This document shows, in pieces, positions 45,188 to 52,845 of a stretch of DNA of 64,000 nucleotides; positions within the stretch are counted from its first letter, which is position 1; every line of letters begins with the position of its first letter. The notes beneath the pieces were generated by a model. It made no database searches and had not been told where the DNA came from. It was given only the letters and a program-made list of their open reading frames with translations. The position numbers and the translations under genes were made by a program. This DNA comes from RDYZ01 sp964518905. GTDB taxonomy: Bacteria > Cyanobacteriota > Cyanobacteriia > Cyanobacteriales > Geitlerinemataceae. The stretch spans positions 29,260-93,259 of the forward strand of contig CAZFJL010000008.1 in the NCBI GenBank assembly GCA_964518905.1. Reading direction: 5' to 3'.

Positions 45188-45949
45188 TCAACTTCTGTTT
45201 TGGTGGCTGTAATCGACTCGATAGCGGAGAAAAATTTCCTGGTTGATTGTTTGAATGTCCAGTAAATTAAGCCGAGGAGCAGCCCGAACGCTGCTGACAA
45301 GATTGAAAAATCCTTGGCCGTCTACGGGTGTTGGCGCTGCAATCCCGCCCAAGACGAGGGGACAAACCGTGAGGCGTAGCTCATCGATCGCGCCCAGTGC
45401 AAACAGATCGGCGACCAATTCCCCACCGCCCAAAACAGCAAGCTGGTGAATTCCATCGTTTTTCAAACGTTGCAACATCAGCGTTAAATGGATCGTTTTT
45501 TTGAATGCTCGGGTAGTGATCATTTCCGGTGTACCCATCGCCGCTAAATCGCTACATTCACAGATCCAAACATGATCAAACGCCGCGTGATCGTGCCACG
45601 ACTGAGCGCCTTTAACGGTCGTGATCAGCCAGCGCGGGATCGGCTGGCTGAAAAACTTGAGGTCGCGGGGAATGTTGCCCGATCGCGAGACGATCAACTG
45701 TCGCGGCTGCGGTGGTTTTCCCTGTGCCTCGCGTTGCTGAAATAAATCATCGGACAGGACACGCATCGCCGTCCCACCCGATCGCAGCGTTCCCGCCCCC
45801 ATCAACACCGCATCCGACGCCGCGACACACTCTTCAAGCTGACGAAAATCATGCTCGGAGCCGAATTTGTGCCCCGATCGCTGGTGATCGGAAATTTTGC
45901 CATCCGCGCTCATGGCGAAGATGGCGGTGGTGTAGGGTCGATCGAGCAT
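45188..45949 (-). CDS. RibD C-terminal-domain (pyrimidine reductase-like) protein
   Basis: A 253-residue NADPH-dependent reductase-like protein with the dihydrofolate-reductase fold of RibD-C: FAMSADGKISD, MGAGTLRSGG, PRQLIVSRSG, LAVLGGGELVADLFALGAIDEL and VCPLVLGG. The N-terminal deaminase domain of bifunctional RibD is missing, so this stand-alone reductase may serve riboflavin synthesis or another pathway; it cannot be told which. It lies 25 bp downstream of leuC in the same direction and is probably cotranscribed. Confidence 0.86.
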   Translation of the reverse strand: MLDRPYTTAIFAMSADGKISDHQRSGHKFGSEHDFRQLEECVAASDAVLMGAGTLRSGGTAMRVLSDDLFQQREAQGKPPQPRQLIVSRSGNIPRDLKFFSQPIPRWLITTVKGAQSWHDHAAFDHVWICECSDLAAMGTPEMITTRAFKKTIHLTLMLQRLKNDGIHQLAVLGGGELVADLFALGAIDELRLTVCPLVLGGIAAPTPVDGQGFFNLVSSVRAAPRLNLLDIQTINQEIFLRYRVDYSHQNRS

Positions 45950-45973
45950 GATTTACCGATGCGCGTCATGCGC

Positions 45974-47377
45974 CTAAATCAGCTCGCGCACGTCGGTGAC
46001 AGCGCCATTCACCGCCGCCGCTACCACCATCGCCGGACTCATCAGCAAGGTGCGACCGGATGACGATCCCTGACGACCTTTAAAGTTACGGTTCGACGAC
46101 GAGGCGCTAATTTGATCGCCCACGAGCTTATCGGGATTCATCGCCAAACACATCGAGCAGCCCGCATTGCGCCACTCAAACCCGGCTTCGAGAAACACTT
46201 GATCGAGACCTTCCGCTTCGGCCTGTTCCTTAACTTCTTCTGAACCCGGAACCACGAAAGCTTTCACCCCCTCGGCCACCTGACGACCCTGGGCAAACTT
46301 GGCGGCCTCGCGTAGATCGCTGATCCGTCCGTTGGTACAGCTCCCGATAAAGCAAACATCAACCTTGGTTCCAGCGATCGCCTGACCCGGTTCGAGCTGC
46401 ATGTAGGCGTAGGCTTCGCGGGCGAGGGGGCGATCGCTGTCGCTGAAGCTGTCCGGCGTGGGGATCGTTTCATCGACGCCGATGCCCTGGCCGGGAGTGA
46501 TCCCCCAGGTGATTGTGGGCGCGATGTCAGCCGCATCGAAGGTCACCACGTCATCGTATTCAGCATCGGCAGCGCTGCGGAGGCTCTCCCACCAGGTCAC
46601 GGCCTTGTCCCAGGCATCGCCTTTGGGGGCAAATTCGCGGCCTTGGAGATAGTCATAGGTGACGCGATCGGGGTTGACGTAGCCGCAGCGTGCGCCGCCT
46701 TCGATCGCCATGTTGCAGACGGTCATCCGCTCTTCCATCGACATCGCCTCGAAGGTCGTCCCGGCGTACTCATAGGCGTAGCCGACGCCGCCGTTGACGC
46801 CGAGTTTGCGGATGATATGCAGGATCACGTCTTTGGCATAAACGCCCGGTTTTAGCTCGCCGTTGACTTCGACGCGACGGACTTTGAGCTTACCGAGGGC
46901 GAGGGTTTGGGAGGCGAGCACGTCGCGGACTTGGCTGGTGCCGATACCGAAGGAAATCGCGCCAAACGCGCCGTGGGTGGAGGTGTGGCTATCACCGCAG
47001 GCGATCGTCATGCCCGGTTGGGTCAAGCCCTGTTCCGGGGCGATGACGTGGACGATGCCTTGGCGACCGGAGCCGACGTTATTAAAGCGAATGTTGTTGT
47101 CCTTGCAGCTCTGTTCGAGGGCTTGGATCATCTCCTCGGCCAGGGTGTCGGCAAAGGGACGCGCTTGGTTTTCGGTGGGGACGATGTGATCGACCGTGGC
47201 GACGGTGCGATCGGGGTACGGCACGCTGAGGCCACGTTCGCGCAACATGGCGAAGGCTTGGGGGCTGGTGACTTCGTGAATCAGGTGCAGGCCAACGAAC
47301 AACTGGGTTTGACCGGACGGCAGCGTCCCGACGGTGTGGGCGTCCCAAACTTTATCGAACAGCGTTCCTTTGCTCAT
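45974..47377 (-). CDS. leuC: 3-isopropylmalate dehydratase large subunit
   Basis: Isomerises 2- to 3-isopropylmalate in leucine synthesis together with LeuD, through a [4Fe-4S] cluster. A 467-residue aconitase-fold protein with GDSHTSTHGAFG and cluster ligands in CFIGSCTNGR and CSMCLAMN. Length and start (MSKGTLFDKVWDAHTV) are standard. No leuD is in the window, so the two subunits are encoded apart or leuD is elsewhere. Confidence 0.96.
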   Translation of the reverse strand: MSKGTLFDKVWDAHTVGTLPSGQTQLFVGLHLIHEVTSPQAFAMLRERGLSVPYPDRTVATVDHIVPTENQARPFADTLAEEMIQALEQSCKDNNIRFNNVGSGRQGIVHVIAPEQGLTQPGMTIACGDSHTSTHGAFGAISFGIGTSQVRDVLASQTLALGKLKVRRVEVNGELKPGVYAKDVILHIIRKLGVNGGVGYAYEYAGTTFEAMSMEERMTVCNMAIEGGARCGYVNPDRVTYDYLQGREFAPKGDAWDKAVTWWESLRSAADAEYDDVVTFDAADIAPTITWGITPGQGIGVDETIPTPDSFSDSDRPLAREAYAYMQLEPGQAIAGTKVDVCFIGSCTNGRISDLREAAKFAQGRQVAEGVKAFVVPGSEEVKEQAEAEGLDQVFLEAGFEWRNAGCSMCLAMNPDKLVGDQISASSSNRNFKGRQGSSSGRTLLMSPAMVVAAAVNGAVTDVRELI

Positions 47378-47459
47378 TGACCTTGGTGATTCTGAAATAA
47401 TCGTTAGCGGATGTAGCCTTTTATCTTAGAACGTGTTTGAGGCGTTCTCCCGAGACCTG

Positions 47460-47508
47460 CTTAAATTCCCAACTTAAATTACCAACTTAAATTCAGGCTT
47501 AAATCGCC
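47460..47508. repeat. Four ~13-bp direct repeats (CTTAAATT...) upstream of the fibrillin gene
   Basis: CTTAAATTCCCAA, CTTAAATTACCAA, CTTAAATTCAGG and CTTAAATCGCC follow each other directly and end about 10 bp before the ATG. They could be an operator array or a repeat slippage tract between divergent leuC and the fibrillin gene. Confidence 0.75.
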
Positions 47509-47515
47509 GATCGCC

Positions 47516-48166
47516 ATGACCCCAAACTTAACCCCGAACGTGACGCCCGATTCCATGACCCCCGATCGCGCCGTTGCCCTCCTGGCTCGCGTCGCGACCG
47601 CCGATCGTCCGACGCCGCCGGAGGTGGTCGCGGCGATGCGGGCGATCGAGCGGTCTCATCCAGGGGAGCCGGTCGTGCTGGCGGATGTGCTGGGAACGTG
47701 GCGGCTGGCGTTTGTGACAGGGACGAAAAAAGCACGCAAGCGGGCGGGCAAGGCGATCGGGGCGGGGCGCTATTTGGCGGCGATCCCGAAAATTACGCTG
47801 GCGTATTGTGCTGATTCTGGGTCGGATTCTGGGTCGGATTCTGGGTCAACAAGCTTGGGACGTGCGGTCAATACCGTCGCGATCGGAGCGTTGAAACTCA
47901 CCGTAACGGGACCGATCGAGGCGATCGCCGGGAAGCGAATTTTGGCGTTTGATTTTACGCGCTGGTCAGTGGCGATCGGGTCGTGGGTGGTGTATCGCGG
48001 CGAGATTGGTGGCGGTGCGGCCAGTGACGCGACCTTTGGCGATCGCCCGCTCAAGAAACGCCCGTTTTTTAATTATTTTTGGGTGAGCGACGGGGCGATC
48101 GCGGCGCGGGGCAAAGGCGGCGGTTTGGCGCTGTGGGTGCGGATCGATGACGCGGTTGAGTCCTGA
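47516..48166 (+). CDS. PAP/fibrillin (plastoglobulin) family protein
   Basis: A 216-residue lipid-associated protein. The signature LGTWRLAFVTGTK (~60-72) and the C-terminal segment GRYLAAIPKITLAY... LALWVRI match PAP_fibrillin. In plants these coat plastoglobules and bind quinones; in cyanobacteria they influence photoprotection. A short GSDSGSDSGS insert (three 12-bp GATTCTGGGTCG units, 47813-47848) sits between two strands. A later in-frame ATG (47555) is possible because the first residues are repetitive (NLTPNVTPDSMTP). Confidence 0.83.
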   Translation: MTPNLTPNVTPDSMTPDRAVALLARVATADRPTPPEVVAAMRAIERSHPGEPVVLADVLGTWRLAFVTGTKKARKRAGKAIGAGRYLAAIPKITLAYCADSGSDSGSDSGSTSLGRAVNTVAIGALKLTVTGPIEAIAGKRILAFDFTRWSVAIGSWVVYRGEIGGGAASDATFGDRPLKKRPFFNYFWVSDGAIAARGKGGGLALWVRIDDAVES

Positions 48167-48178
48167 AGCGTCTGGAAT

Positions 48179-48751
48179 CTACACCTTGGCGCGATCGAAC
48201 TGCTGCATCAAATAAGCCACACCAAAATCACCCTGGGGATGATCCCGCAACGCCTCGGCCAGCTCGAACACCTGACGCGCCAAATCCGCGCCAAGCTTAT
48301 CGATCGTCGCCTGCTTCTGCCGCTCGACTTGCTGAAAATCGCGTAGCTTGGCCTGCCATTCGGACGAAAAGAGGAGATCGAGCTGACTGGCTAATCCCAA
48401 CTCGGTCAGCACGTCCCATTCGCCCTGATCAATCCAAAAGTTGCCCCCCTCTGGCGATCGTTCCACGTAAAAGGGGGGATGTGTATCGACTCGGGCGCGG
48501 ATCAAAAATCGCCCCGTCGTGGGACAAAGGGCAGCGAGGCTATCCTTCGATGCGGGGTTGGCCGGAGTCGTACTGAGCCGGTTCACAATCTCCGGGATCG
48601 ATGCGATCGCCTGCGTCTTACCGGCTAGCCAGTCGTCATAATGCGATCGCTCAAGCCAAAAGCCGCCCGTACTGGGGCAACGATAAATCACCAACCCTTC
48701 CGACAGAGTCTCTTCGATTAGCGTAGCGCTGGAATCTTTGGGCGATTGCAT
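48179..48751 (-). CDS. Unknown protein with two degenerate zinc-ribbon-like repeats
   Basis: A 190-residue soluble protein. Two similar segments, CPSTGGFWLERSHYDDW (~25-41) and CPTTGRFLI... VERSPEGGNFWIDQGEWDVL (~76-115), resemble the CPxC...GxWLDxxE half-sites of TFIIB-type zinc ribbons (zf-TFIIB), but each keeps one Cys only, so metal binding is doubtful. A helical C-terminus (FQQVERQKQATIDKLGADLARQVFELAE) follows. It lies 16 bp downstream of the PatD-like gene and is probably cotranscribed. Confidence 0.68.
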   Translation of the reverse strand: MQSPKDSSATLIEETLSEGLVIYRCPSTGGFWLERSHYDDWLAGKTQAIASIPEIVNRLSTTPANPASKDSLAALCPTTGRFLIRARVDTHPPFYVERSPEGGNFWIDQGEWDVLTELGLASQLDLLFSSEWQAKLRDFQQVERQKQATIDKLGADLARQVFELAEALRDHPQGDFGVAYLMQQFDRAKV

Positions 48752-48767
48752 GGCGTGAGTTTCGCGA

Positions 48768-49220
48768 CTAGGGCTGCGTTGTGGGTAAAGGTGGTGCTGG
48801 GTCAGGGTTGGTCTGATCGGGGGGATCGGGTTCGGCGGGCTGCGCTAACGTCATAATCGCTTGGCTGTAGGCCGTAGCAGCGGTCAGACGATCGCAAAAC
48901 TGCTGATGCCTCAGACGTAGCGTAGGCGGTTGTTTTGCGGATTTTAAAAAGAGAAAGTCGGTCGCTAACAGTTTCAGTACACGAAAAATTTCCGTCTCGA
49001 TCGAACGAACCCGCCCGCTCAACTCGCTCACTTCTGGCTCTAGCGACTCAATCACCTCGCACTGAAATTCACGCTGAAGCATTGTGATCGTTTCCATCCA
49101 GTCTCGGGTGACGCCGTCCGATACTTCCTGACTCGATTGCGATCGTGCCTCTTCGGTCAACCGCGCCAGTTGATCGCCCAACTGTCGATAAAAATCCTGA
49201 CGAGATCGGGAAAGAACCAT
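48768..49220 (-). CDS. PatD-family protein (heterocyst-frequency control family)
   Basis: A 150-residue, mostly helical protein. The conserved segment RVRSIETEIFRVLKLLATDFLFLKSAKQ..T.R.R...FCDRL matches the PatD pattern (RVQSYQTEI.KQLRLL.TD..FLQAARQ). PatD acts on heterocyst frequency through FtsZ in Anabaena, but homologues occur widely in cyanobacteria that make no heterocysts. The C-terminus is Pro-rich (PAEPDPPDQTNPDPAPP). It heads a two-gene leftward unit, divergent from rel/spoT. Confidence 0.72.
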   Translation of the reverse strand: MVLSRSRQDFYRQLGDQLARLTEEARSQSSQEVSDGVTRDWMETITMLQREFQCEVIESLEPEVSELSGRVRSIETEIFRVLKLLATDFLFLKSAKQPPTLRLRHQQFCDRLTAATAYSQAIMTLAQPAEPDPPDQTNPDPAPPLPTTQP

Positions 49221-49827
49221 AATTTTCCTCGCAAAATAACTAAGTCCGTCAATTCAATATCGTCAATTCACTCAGGTCTAACCTCAAATCGATCGGACAA
49301 TTCGGCTCTAAATCTAAGATAACGCCCCCCTACAAAGGTTTGATGCTTACTTCGCTATTTCCACAGCTCGACAAAATCTTAAATAAATCCAAAGAGGCCG
49401 AGAGCCTTGTTGTTCAATCTACGTTAACAACAGATTTGGTAACGAGCATTTTTTTTGTCTCGATTGTAGGCTAGAAATAAGATCTATTTAACGAGTTTTT
49501 TTACATTCTCTTAAAGCTCAATGGTGAAAGATTAAGTCGAGCCTAAAATCTGTGCTTAGACTGGTGTTTTAAAAACAGATTCCATGCACCAACCTTGAAT
49601 CTAGATCAGCGTTGTACTGAAAGGTGATTCTAAATCGGCCTTTGAGGTTATGAATGCTTCACAAATTTCAATTGTTTTCGTTACGTACGCTACGCTATTT
49701 ATCCCGCGATTTGCATCTATCTCTTTACATCAAGGCGATCGCGACACCTCCGCATCAATACTTAGCTCAATATATCTGTTGTGTTTCGTTTCCTGTTGCC
49801 ACTTAAATCTACCCTCGGTTTGACACC
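49221..49827. other. Long AT-rich leader/intergenic region upstream of rel/spoT
   Basis: About 600 bp without a gene between divergent promoters of the PatD-like gene and rel/spoT. No riboswitch, tRNA or inverted repeat was recognised. Confidence 0.5.
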
Positions 49828-52110
49828 ATGATTGCCACATTTTCCTCCGAGACGGCCTGCTCCTTCGATCGAACCATTGATCTGCCCGACTGGCTCAAAG
49901 CCTGTCTCGACCCGAGCTATCCCCAAGCATTTGTCGCGAATCTCTCGATCGATGAGCGTCAGGCGATTGCTCGCGCCTTCAACTTTGCCTACGATCTCCA
50001 CGCTGACCAATGTCGCAAATCGGGTGACCCCTATATTGCACACCCGGTTGCGGTCGCAGGGCTGCTGCGCGATCTCGGTGGTGGTGGCGCGATGATTGCG
50101 GCGGGTTTTTTGCATGATGTGGTCGAAGATACGGACGTGACGGCGGACGATATCGAAGAACATTTTGGGGTGGAAGTGCGCGGCCTCGTAGAGGGAGTAA
50201 CGAAGCTTTCAAAGTTTGAGTTTTCGAGCAAAAAAGAGCATCAAGCCGAAAACTTTCGCCGGATGTTTTTGGCGATGGCGAAGGATATTCGCGTCATTGT
50301 GGTGAAGCTGGCCGATCGTCTCCACAACATGCGAACGCTCGAACACCTTGCACCGCAAAAACAGAAGCGCATCGCCCGTGAGACCCTCGATATTTTTGCC
50401 CCCCTAGCTAACCGTTTGGGGATCGGACGCTTCAAGTGGGAACTTGAAGATTTATCGTTCAAGTATCTCGACGGGGAAGCCTACGCGAAGATTCGCGATT
50501 TGATTGATGATAAACGTGCCGATCGTGAGGATCGGTTAGCACGAGTCACCGAAACGATCACCGAGCGACTCCAACAGCTCGACATCAAGGATTTTGAGGT
50601 GAGCGGTCGTCCGAAGCATCTGTACGGCATCCATAGCAAGATGACGAAACAGAAGAAGGATTTCAGTGAAATTTATGACATTGCCGCAATCCGAATCATT
50701 GTTGCCAATAACGGCGATTGCTATCGTGCCTTGTCGATCGTGCATGATGCCTTCCGCCCGATCCCCGGTCGTTTTAAAGACTACATTGGCCTCCCCAAAC
50801 CCAACCGCTACCAGTCGCTTCACACCGGCGTGATGGGTCGCCAAAGCCAACGCCCGATCGAGGTACAGATTCGCACCTACGAAATGCACCACGTCGCGGA
50901 ATACGGGATCGCCGCACATTGGAAATACAAAGAAAGCGGCTCCAATGCCCAAATGTCGGACGATGACAATAAATTCACCTGGTTGCGTCAACTGCTGGAC
51001 TGGCAAGACGACCTCAAATCCGATGCCAGCGAGTACATGGAAGGCATCAAAGACAAGCTCTTTGATGATGATGTCTATGTATTTACACCAACCAGTGATG
51101 TGATCCCGCTCAAGCGTGGCGCGACGCCGGTGGACTTTGCCTACCGCATCCATACCGAGGTGGGCAACCACTGTGCGGGCGCGAAGGTGAACGGTCGTAT
51201 CGTGACCCTCGATACGGTGCTGAATAACGGCGATATTGTCGAAGTTATCACCCAAAAGAATAGCCATCCCAGCCTCGACTGGCTCAATTTCAGCGTTACC
51301 CATAGCGCCCATAACCGTATTCGCACCTGGTTTAAGAAGTCACACCGCGACGACAATATTGCTCGGGGTCGTGAGCTGCTTGAAAAGGAACTGGGGAAAA
51401 AGGGCTTTGAGGCGCTGCTCAAGTCGGAGCCGATGCAGATGGTGGCCGAGCGCTGCAACTATCACAGCGTCGAGGATTTGCTGGCAGGGGTGGGCTATGG
51501 CTACATCACGCTCAATCAGGTCGTGAACCGGCTACAGATGGCGGTGAAGGCGTTGCAGCCGAAGGAGGAGCCGAAGTCGGATGCGACCTTGGCGGACGAG
51601 CTGCCGATACACATCAAACCGTCGGTTCAGACACAGGGTGAGAAGGCACACAGTACCGATCCGATTCGCGGAATTGAGGGCATGTTGCACCATATCGCGG
51701 GTTGCTGTAAGCCGATTCCGGGCGAGCCGATTTTGGGGGTGGTGACGCGCGATCGCGGCATTTCGATCCACGGTCAGGGCTGCCCGAATACGAATAATGT
51801 GCCGGGTGAACGGCTGATCCCCGTGAGCTGGAATCCCAGCGTTCAGGTGGACGGCAAACGATCGCCGACGTATCCGATCGATGTATCGATCGAGGTGATC
51901 GATCGGGTCGGTGTGCTCAACGATATTCTGTCGCGCTTGCGGGATCATGACATCAATATCCACAGCGCCCAGGTGCATACCAACGCGGGTAAACCGGCGG
52001 TGATTGACCTGGGGGTCGGGATTCACGATCTCAATCAGCTCGATCGTATGTTTGCCCAAATCCGGCAGATGGGCGATGTGCTGCATCTGCGCCGTGTGTT
52101 CCACGGTTAA
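49828..52110 (+). CDS. spoT: Bifunctional (p)ppGpp synthetase/hydrolase
   Basis: Makes and destroys the stringent-response alarmone. A 760-residue Rel/SpoT protein: HD hydrolase domain with GFLHDVVEDT (~90-100), synthetase domain with YGIHSKM, RFKDYIG and NRYQSLHT, then TGS (VFTPTSDVIPLKRGATPVDFAY), a linker with a HxxGCCKPIPG-type motif, and ACT at the C-terminus (YPIDVSIEVIDRVGVLNDIL). Both active sites look intact, so it is probably a single long Rel. The name spoT follows usual cyanobacterial practice. DUF2358 follows 30 bp later in the same direction. Confidence 0.95.
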   Translation: MIATFSSETACSFDRTIDLPDWLKACLDPSYPQAFVANLSIDERQAIARAFNFAYDLHADQCRKSGDPYIAHPVAVAGLLRDLGGGGAMIAAGFLHDVVEDTDVTADDIEEHFGVEVRGLVEGVTKLSKFEFSSKKEHQAENFRRMFLAMAKDIRVIVVKLADRLHNMRTLEHLAPQKQKRIARETLDIFAPLANRLGIGRFKWELEDLSFKYLDGEAYAKIRDLIDDKRADREDRLARVTETITERLQQLDIKDFEVSGRPKHLYGIHSKMTKQKKDFSEIYDIAAIRIIVANNGDCYRALSIVHDAFRPIPGRFKDYIGLPKPNRYQSLHTGVMGRQSQRPIEVQIRTYEMHHVAEYGIAAHWKYKESGSNAQMSDDDNKFTWLRQLLDWQDDLKSDASEYMEGIKDKLFDDDVYVFTPTSDVIPLKRGATPVDFAYRIHTEVGNHCAGAKVNGRIVTLDTVLNNGDIVEVITQKNSHPSLDWLNFSVTHSAHNRIRTWFKKSHRDDNIARGRELLEKELGKKGFEALLKSEPMQMVAERCNYHSVEDLLAGVGYGYITLNQVVNRLQMAVKALQPKEEPKSDATLADELPIHIKPSVQTQGEKAHSTDPIRGIEGMLHHIAGCCKPIPGEPILGVVTRDRGISIHGQGCPNTNNVPGERLIPVSWNPSVQVDGKRSPTYPIDVSIEVIDRVGVLNDILSRLRDHDINIHSAQVHTNAGKPAVIDLGVGIHDLNQLDRMFAQIRQMGDVLHLRRVFHG

Positions 52111-52140
52111 GCTATCGGTTCATCCATCCATCAGGAAGCC

Positions 52141-52563
52141 ATGAACGCGAACCCTGCCAGCGGCGATATTGACGCCATCATCGAGATCCTACGAAACGAT
52201 TATGCTCGTTTTCCCAAGGATCAGACCTACGAGATTTACGCGCCGGATGTTTATTTTAAAGATCCGACGAGCGAGTTTCGGGGGGTGGATCGCTATCGCC
52301 AGACGATCGCCTTTATCGATCGCTGGTTCAAACAGGCCAAACTCGACCTCCACGACATCCGCGCCACCGCTAACACCGACCCGAACCGCTGCGACCTTCG
52401 CACCGAATGGACATTGAGTTGGACGACGCCGCTCCCCTGGTCGCCACGCGTGACGATTTCGGGTTGGAGTGATTTGGTGGTGAGTGGCGGTTTAATTGTC
52501 AGCCATGTCGATGGCTGGCAGTGTTCGGGTTGGGATGTGGTGCGTCAGCACTTTCCGTGGTGA
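52141..52563 (+). CDS. DUF2358 protein
   Basis: A 140-residue soluble protein of an NTF2-like alpha+beta fold, found in cyanobacteria and plastids; function unknown. The opening IDAIIEILRNDYARFPKDQTYEIYAPDVYFKDPTSEFRGVDRY and WQCSGWDVVRQHFPW end are family hallmarks. It starts 30 bp after rel/spoT and is probably cotranscribed. A mobile element begins 12 bp after its stop. Confidence 0.85.
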   Translation: MNANPASGDIDAIIEILRNDYARFPKDQTYEIYAPDVYFKDPTSEFRGVDRYRQTIAFIDRWFKQAKLDLHDIRATANTDPNRCDLRTEWTLSWTTPLPWSPRVTISGWSDLVVSGGLIVSHVDGWQCSGWDVVRQHFPW

Positions 52564-52575
52564 TCGATACAGTTA

Positions 52576-52692
52576 TATAGCAAAAAACGATTTGGTTAGG
52601 ACGTATCAAAAAAAGCTGAGAGCACTGAGCGGAGTCGAAGTGCGGTTTTTAACTTAGACGAGAGTGTCCTAATTTAATCGGCTTTTGCTATA
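52576..52692. mobile_element. 117-bp MITE-like element, copy 2 (TATAGC termini)
   Basis: Same length as and nearly identical to 12182-12298, with termini TATAGCAAAA and TTTTGCTATA. Central hairpin GCACT (52622-52626)/AGTGC (52639-52643). The final TA is shared with the next element. Confidence 0.88.
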
Positions 52693-52807
52693 CGAAATCC
52701 GACTGTGCATAAGCTTAGATCGTCGATCTAGGCGGACACCGCACTTCGACTCCGCTCAGTGCTCATCGACGCTTTTTTCTTTTTCCTAGACAGAAGCGGA
52801 TTTCGTA
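52691..52807. mobile_element. 117-bp MITE-like element, TACGAAATCCG termini, copy 2
   Basis: Termini TACGAAATCCG and CGGATTTCGTA are perfect inverted repeats. Its reverse complement aligns along its length with 18547-18663. It shares the TA dinucleotide at 52691-52692 with the adjoining TATAGC-type copy, as if one element had inserted at the terminal TA of the other. Confidence 0.85.
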
Positions 52808-52845
52808 TTACAAACAATTACCACCGCCCATAACCCATACACCCC

